The notes beneath the pieces were generated by a model. The model saw nothing but the letters and a program-made list of their open reading frames with translations. It was not told the origin of the DNA and did not search any database. 64,000 nucleotides of DNA from contig JAFEGH010000007.1 of the NCBI GenBank assembly GCA_018240065.1, positions 310,001 through 374,000 on the forward strand. The letters are read 5' to 3'. The first letter of the stretch is position 1; each line of letters starts with the position of its first letter. Source of the stretch: Verrucomicrobiota bacterium. GTDB taxonomy: Bacteria > Chlamydiota > Chlamydiia > Chlamydiales > Rhabdochlamydiaceae. A program made the position numbers and the translations under genes. This document shows positions 61,399 through 64,000 of this stretch, in pieces.

Positions 61399-62313
61399 AT
61401 GGATCTGTTTTCCATACAATGTTTTATTGCTGTCGTCGAAACGAATAGCTTTACCAAAGCGGCTGATCAAGTCGGAAGAACCCAGTCCGCCATCACCCAA
61501 CAGATTTCTAACTTAGAAAAGACTCTGCAAGCCAAACTTTTTGAAAGAGGAAAAAAGATCAAACTAACAAGCCAAGGAGAGCTTTTTTTAACTTATGCTT
61601 TGAAAATCAACGCTTTAAATAGAGAGGCTCTAGACCGGTTCAAACAACCCGATCTAGATGGAGAAGTCCGATTTGGGGTCCCCGAAGATTTTGCCACATT
61701 ACTTCTAACAGATGTGCTTGTTGACTTTACAAGAGCACACCCTAGAGTCGCGTTGAATGTTGAATGCGATCTGACTTTGAATTTATTCGAACGATTCAAG
61801 CAAGAAAAGCTGGATCTTGTCCTTTTGAAAATGAGCTCTCCTCGAGATTTTCCTCATGGAGTAGAAATATGGAGCGAGCCATTGGTGTGGGCGAGCAAAA
61901 CTAACGGAGCGGCTTTCCTTGATGAGAAAAAGCCTCTTTCCTTGGTTTTATCACCCGCTCCCTGCATCTACCGTTCTGCAGCTCTCGAATCTCTCAACTC
62001 AAAAGACATCGCCTCAAATATCGTTTTCACAAGTCCGAGCTACAATGGAATCATTGCCGCAGTTCGTGCCAACTTAGGTCTTACGGTCTTGCCTTCCACA
62101 ATGATCCCGGATGGAATAGAGGCGCTCAATCACATTTCGCTGCCTACCCTCCCAGAACTTCACGTCTCTTTACTTTCGAAAGAAAAAGAAAGTGGACCCA
62201 TCGCTTCCTTAAAGAACCATCTACTCAAAAAACTGCTCGTTCAAAGACGAAATTTACATTCAGATATTCCGCAAATCCTTCATCGTGTTGCTCATATGAC
62301 AAACTCAACGTGA
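61399..62313 (+). CDS. LysR-type regulator of the dab operon
   Basis: 304-residue LTTR with N-terminal winged helix (residues 1-60: QCFIAVVETNSFTKAADQVG, RTQSAITQQISNLEKTLQAK) and a type 2 periplasmic-binding-like effector domain. AAGGA precedes the ATG. The 121-base space to dabB is the only shared promoter region, so it probably controls dabBA, as CbbR/CcmR-type LysR regulators do for carbon uptake genes. The effector is unknown. Confidence 0.85.
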   Translation: MDLFSIQCFIAVVETNSFTKAADQVGRTQSAITQQISNLEKTLQAKLFERGKKIKLTSQGELFLTYALKINALNREALDRFKQPDLDGEVRFGVPEDFATLLLTDVLVDFTRAHPRVALNVECDLTLNLFERFKQEKLDLVLLKMSSPRDFPHGVEIWSEPLVWASKTNGAAFLDEKKPLSLVLSPAPCIYRSAALESLNSKDIASNIVFTSPSYNGIIAAVRANLGLTVLPSTMIPDGIEALNHISLPTLPELHVSLLSKEKESGPIASLKNHLLKKLLVQRRNLHSDIPQILHRVAHMTNST

Positions 62314-62634
62314 ATTGAATCCCACTCAACGAATCGGCTCAATTGATAAGTATCACTGTTTTCGACACAGGAAAAATAACGAAATTTGGCGGATAAAACT
62401 TCTGAATCGATCTCTGCACACCCCTTAAACTGCCCTAAACCAGAATGAACAGGCTCAAAAAATAAGTGAATACAGCCCCCTCTTGGGCTTGTTTATTCCT
62501 CTTATTTTCAGTCTGTCCCTTAGGGCTTGATTGTCTCTGCTAGAACAAGGATGTCTTTGGCCATTGATCCAATGACATGTGCCGGGCTAAAAAAAATCTG
62601 GTTCTGAGACGCAGGATTGCTGTTCGATTTGAGC
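62314..62634. other. Intergenic region with an imperfect hairpin
   Basis: No gene is visible between the LysR stop and the kinase stop. Near 62457-62506 AAAATAAGTGAATA... and ...TTTATTCCTCTTATTTT can pair imperfectly around GCCCCCTCTTGGGC, which would be an AT-rich hairpin usable as terminator in both directions. Confidence 0.4.
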
Positions 62635-63648
62635 CTACGAATTTAGGCCCTCGTCTGTTTTGAATGCGATATCCACCACGCCGCGAGGTTCGAACATCTC
62701 TTTGAAATGCTTGTACATGACTGTTCTCTCCTCCCCTCCAGACGTCGTCAAAAGGAGGCATTGGCCGTACTGAGCGATATCCTCCACTATGCGTTCATGT
62801 CGGTAATAGGCCAGAATCGTTCTGTTGATTTCAGTCTCTCCATAGCCTTGATAAAAAAATTCTTCCTCATGCGGATTGTTCCAAACATTTGCGACACCTC
62901 CCCCAATAAACATGAGGTCTCTCTCTTTAGGCGCCAGGATAGGCTCATCCCAATCCACCAGGTAGATAACGCCACTTCTATCTACAAGCACATTGCCTCC
63001 ATGAATATCAGAATGGCACAGCACACATTTAGGGGATTGATCCCGAATCATTTCGCATAAACGCTCCGCTCGATCCACCAGACGGTGGATTTCCGCATCA
63101 TGCTTCTTCATGAACGCCACTAATTTCAAGGTCGTTTCATCTCCGCCTTGAATCGTTCTGAGATCTGGATAGAGCGACCTGACAGCCTCTCGCCATTTAG
63201 GGGAATAGGTTTCTCTCCTGATCTGACCTTGGATGGAAGGCGGCAGCGCAAATTCATGCACCTGTCTCAATACCTTGCCAAGCGCAATCCATTGATCGTT
63301 TGCCAAGGTATGGCTAAATGCATCTTGTCCTTCGATAAAAGGATAGACAATAAGGGTAAAGTCCCCGATATGCAAAATCGGACTGCCATGAATCGTTTTG
63401 ACGGGCGGGATGATATGTTGAATGCCTGCCCTTTGCAACAGCGCCAATAAAGTCACGCTGACATCCTGGTGATGGCCGCGTTTAAGCTTTACGAAATAAG
63501 ATATCCCGTCGAGCGCCTGAGCTCTATGGACTGATGCATTCTGATCCGCACCTAAGGGCAGAATTGAAAGCACAGCAACCTCAATGCCATAATCAGTGTT
63601 GAGGCAATCAATAATCCGCTCATCTGAAAGGAGTTGCTTCTCTAGCAT
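62635..63648 (-). CDS. APH-family kinase, spectinomycin-phosphotransferase-like
   Basis: 337-residue aminoglycoside-phosphotransferase-fold kinase. Catalytic loop CHSDIHGGNVLVD (Asp214) and metal motif VDWDEP (Asp232). ATP-lobe Lys is in YFVKLKRG (Lys54). Residue pattern, including the DEPILAPKERDLMFIGGG segment, is typical of APH(9)-like enzymes, known from Legionella and Streptomyces and acting on spectinomycin. A phosphotransferase of another small molecule is equally possible. Confidence 0.82.
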   Translation of the reverse strand: MLEKQLLSDERIIDCLNTDYGIEVAVLSILPLGADQNASVHRAQALDGISYFVKLKRGHHQDVSVTLLALLQRAGIQHIIPPVKTIHGSPILHIGDFTLIVYPFIEGQDAFSHTLANDQWIALGKVLRQVHEFALPPSIQGQIRRETYSPKWREAVRSLYPDLRTIQGGDETTLKLVAFMKKHDAEIHRLVDRAERLCEMIRDQSPKCVLCHSDIHGGNVLVDRSGVIYLVDWDEPILAPKERDLMFIGGGVANVWNNPHEEEFFYQGYGETEINRTILAYYRHERIVEDIAQYGQCLLLTTSGGEERTVMYKHFKEMFEPRGVVDIAFKTDEGLNS

Positions 63649-63771
63649 AACGGAAATATACCAGCCAAAAACTATAATTGTCCCAGAAAAACATCCCGTT
63701 TCAACTCGTGCGAAATGAGAAGCATCCAGAACATTCTATCCCCAATGCTAACATCTGCATACGGCTGATTT

Positions 63772-64000
63772 CTAGCGGAAGCCACCCGAAATCAAGAGCG
63801 TTTCGCTGGTTATCCATGCCGAATCATCGGAGGCAAAAAATACAGCAGCTTTAGTGATATCATTAGGCAGACCAATTCTTCCAAGAGGAGTTCTTGCTTC
63901 CACTTTTTTGCGGAGATCGCTTTCAATAATCCCTGAAGATTGCGTTCCTTCCGTTTGGACGATCCCAGGATTAATCGCGTTGACCCGGATCTTTCTTGAG
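63772..64000 (-). CDS. SDR-family oxidoreductase, C-terminal part (cut by window edge)
   Basis: An open frame enters from the right end and stops at TAG (63772-63774). The visible 75 codons read RKIRVNAINPGIVQTEG, then RTPLGRIGLPNDITKAAVFF and SAWITSETLLISGGFR, the standard C-terminal SDR segments. N-terminal cofactor and catalytic motifs are outside the window. Confidence 0.85.
   Translation of the reverse strand, partial: SRKIRVNAINPGIVQTEGTQSSGIIESDLRKKVEARTPLGRIGLPNDITKAAVFFASDDSAWITSETLLISGGFR

Noticed and set aside
1..64000. CRISPR arrays, insertion sequences, rRNA genes
   Set aside because: No regularly spaced repeats, no transposase-like protein and no rRNA sequence were seen on either strand.

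Overview
The window looks like chromosomal DNA of a chlamydia-related bacterium (order Chlamydiales, an environmental or amoeba-associated lineage rather than Chlamydia itself). The pointers are a signal peptidase I of about 627 residues (the enlarged chlamydial form), a 1042-residue IleRS of the eukaryote-like type, a protein with an Inc-like paired hydrophobic region, many long unrecognised proteins with Ser/Thr-rich N-termini, and several eukaryote-like proteins. Base composition is near balanced in most of the window and clearly AT-richer in the right end. The family or genus cannot be fixed from this sequence alone.

Layout. 1-1 kb: end of a membrane-fusion protein (HlyD) operon running into an outer-membrane lipoprotein. 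1.2-5.5 kb: three unrecognised proteins, one of 909 residues built from a repeat used three times. 5.7-9.5 kb: FAD monooxygenase-like protein, FosX, pentapeptide-repeat protein and an MFS transporter. 9.5-17.7 kb: a 988-residue unknown, a secreted phosphoesterase, a HI0933-type flavoprotein, an SDR/DUF2867 protein and a homologue of the mitochondrial carrier family (SLC25). 18-20.9 kb: a four-gene amino-acid operon (YheO-type regulator, PhzF protein, cupin, serine dehydratase). 21-29.4 kb: a sugar-oxidation block (MGH1-type glucosidase, SDR, GMC oxidoreductase, membrane protein, second SDR, exported second GMC oxidoreductase). 29.8-36 kb: a beta-barrel protein, an AN1 zinc-finger protein, a nucleoside phosphorylase, tRNA-Pro, an aromatic amino-acid permease, an antiporter and an exported RanBP2-type zinc-finger protein. 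36-40 kb: NAD salvage (pncA, pncB) and a CDF metal exporter. 41-43.3 kb: two paralogous unknowns. 43.5-54.6 kb: TPR-like protein, lepB, an exported BadF/GlcNAc-kinase-like protein, a class V aminotransferase, ileS, an Inc-like protein and two tandem glycosyltransferases. 54.6-62.3 kb: tmRNA with a duplicated 3' end (integration scar), then tspO, a SOUL heme-binding protein, and a dabB-dabA-DUF6671 inorganic-carbon operon with a divergent LysR regulator. 62.6-64 kb: a spectinomycin-phosphotransferase-like kinase and the C-terminus of an SDR.

The most notable items are: (1) the SLC25-like carrier in a bacterium; (2) the DAB inorganic-carbon transporter with a DUF6671 partner, lying beside a tmRNA-linked island scar together with TspO and SOUL; (3) two different eukaryote-type zinc fingers, one of them on a signal-peptide protein; (4) a 56-62 bp palindrome found twice, 48 kb apart, with the same core; (5) the threefold-repeat 909-residue protein. 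Functions are inferred from sequence motifs only; no database search was run.
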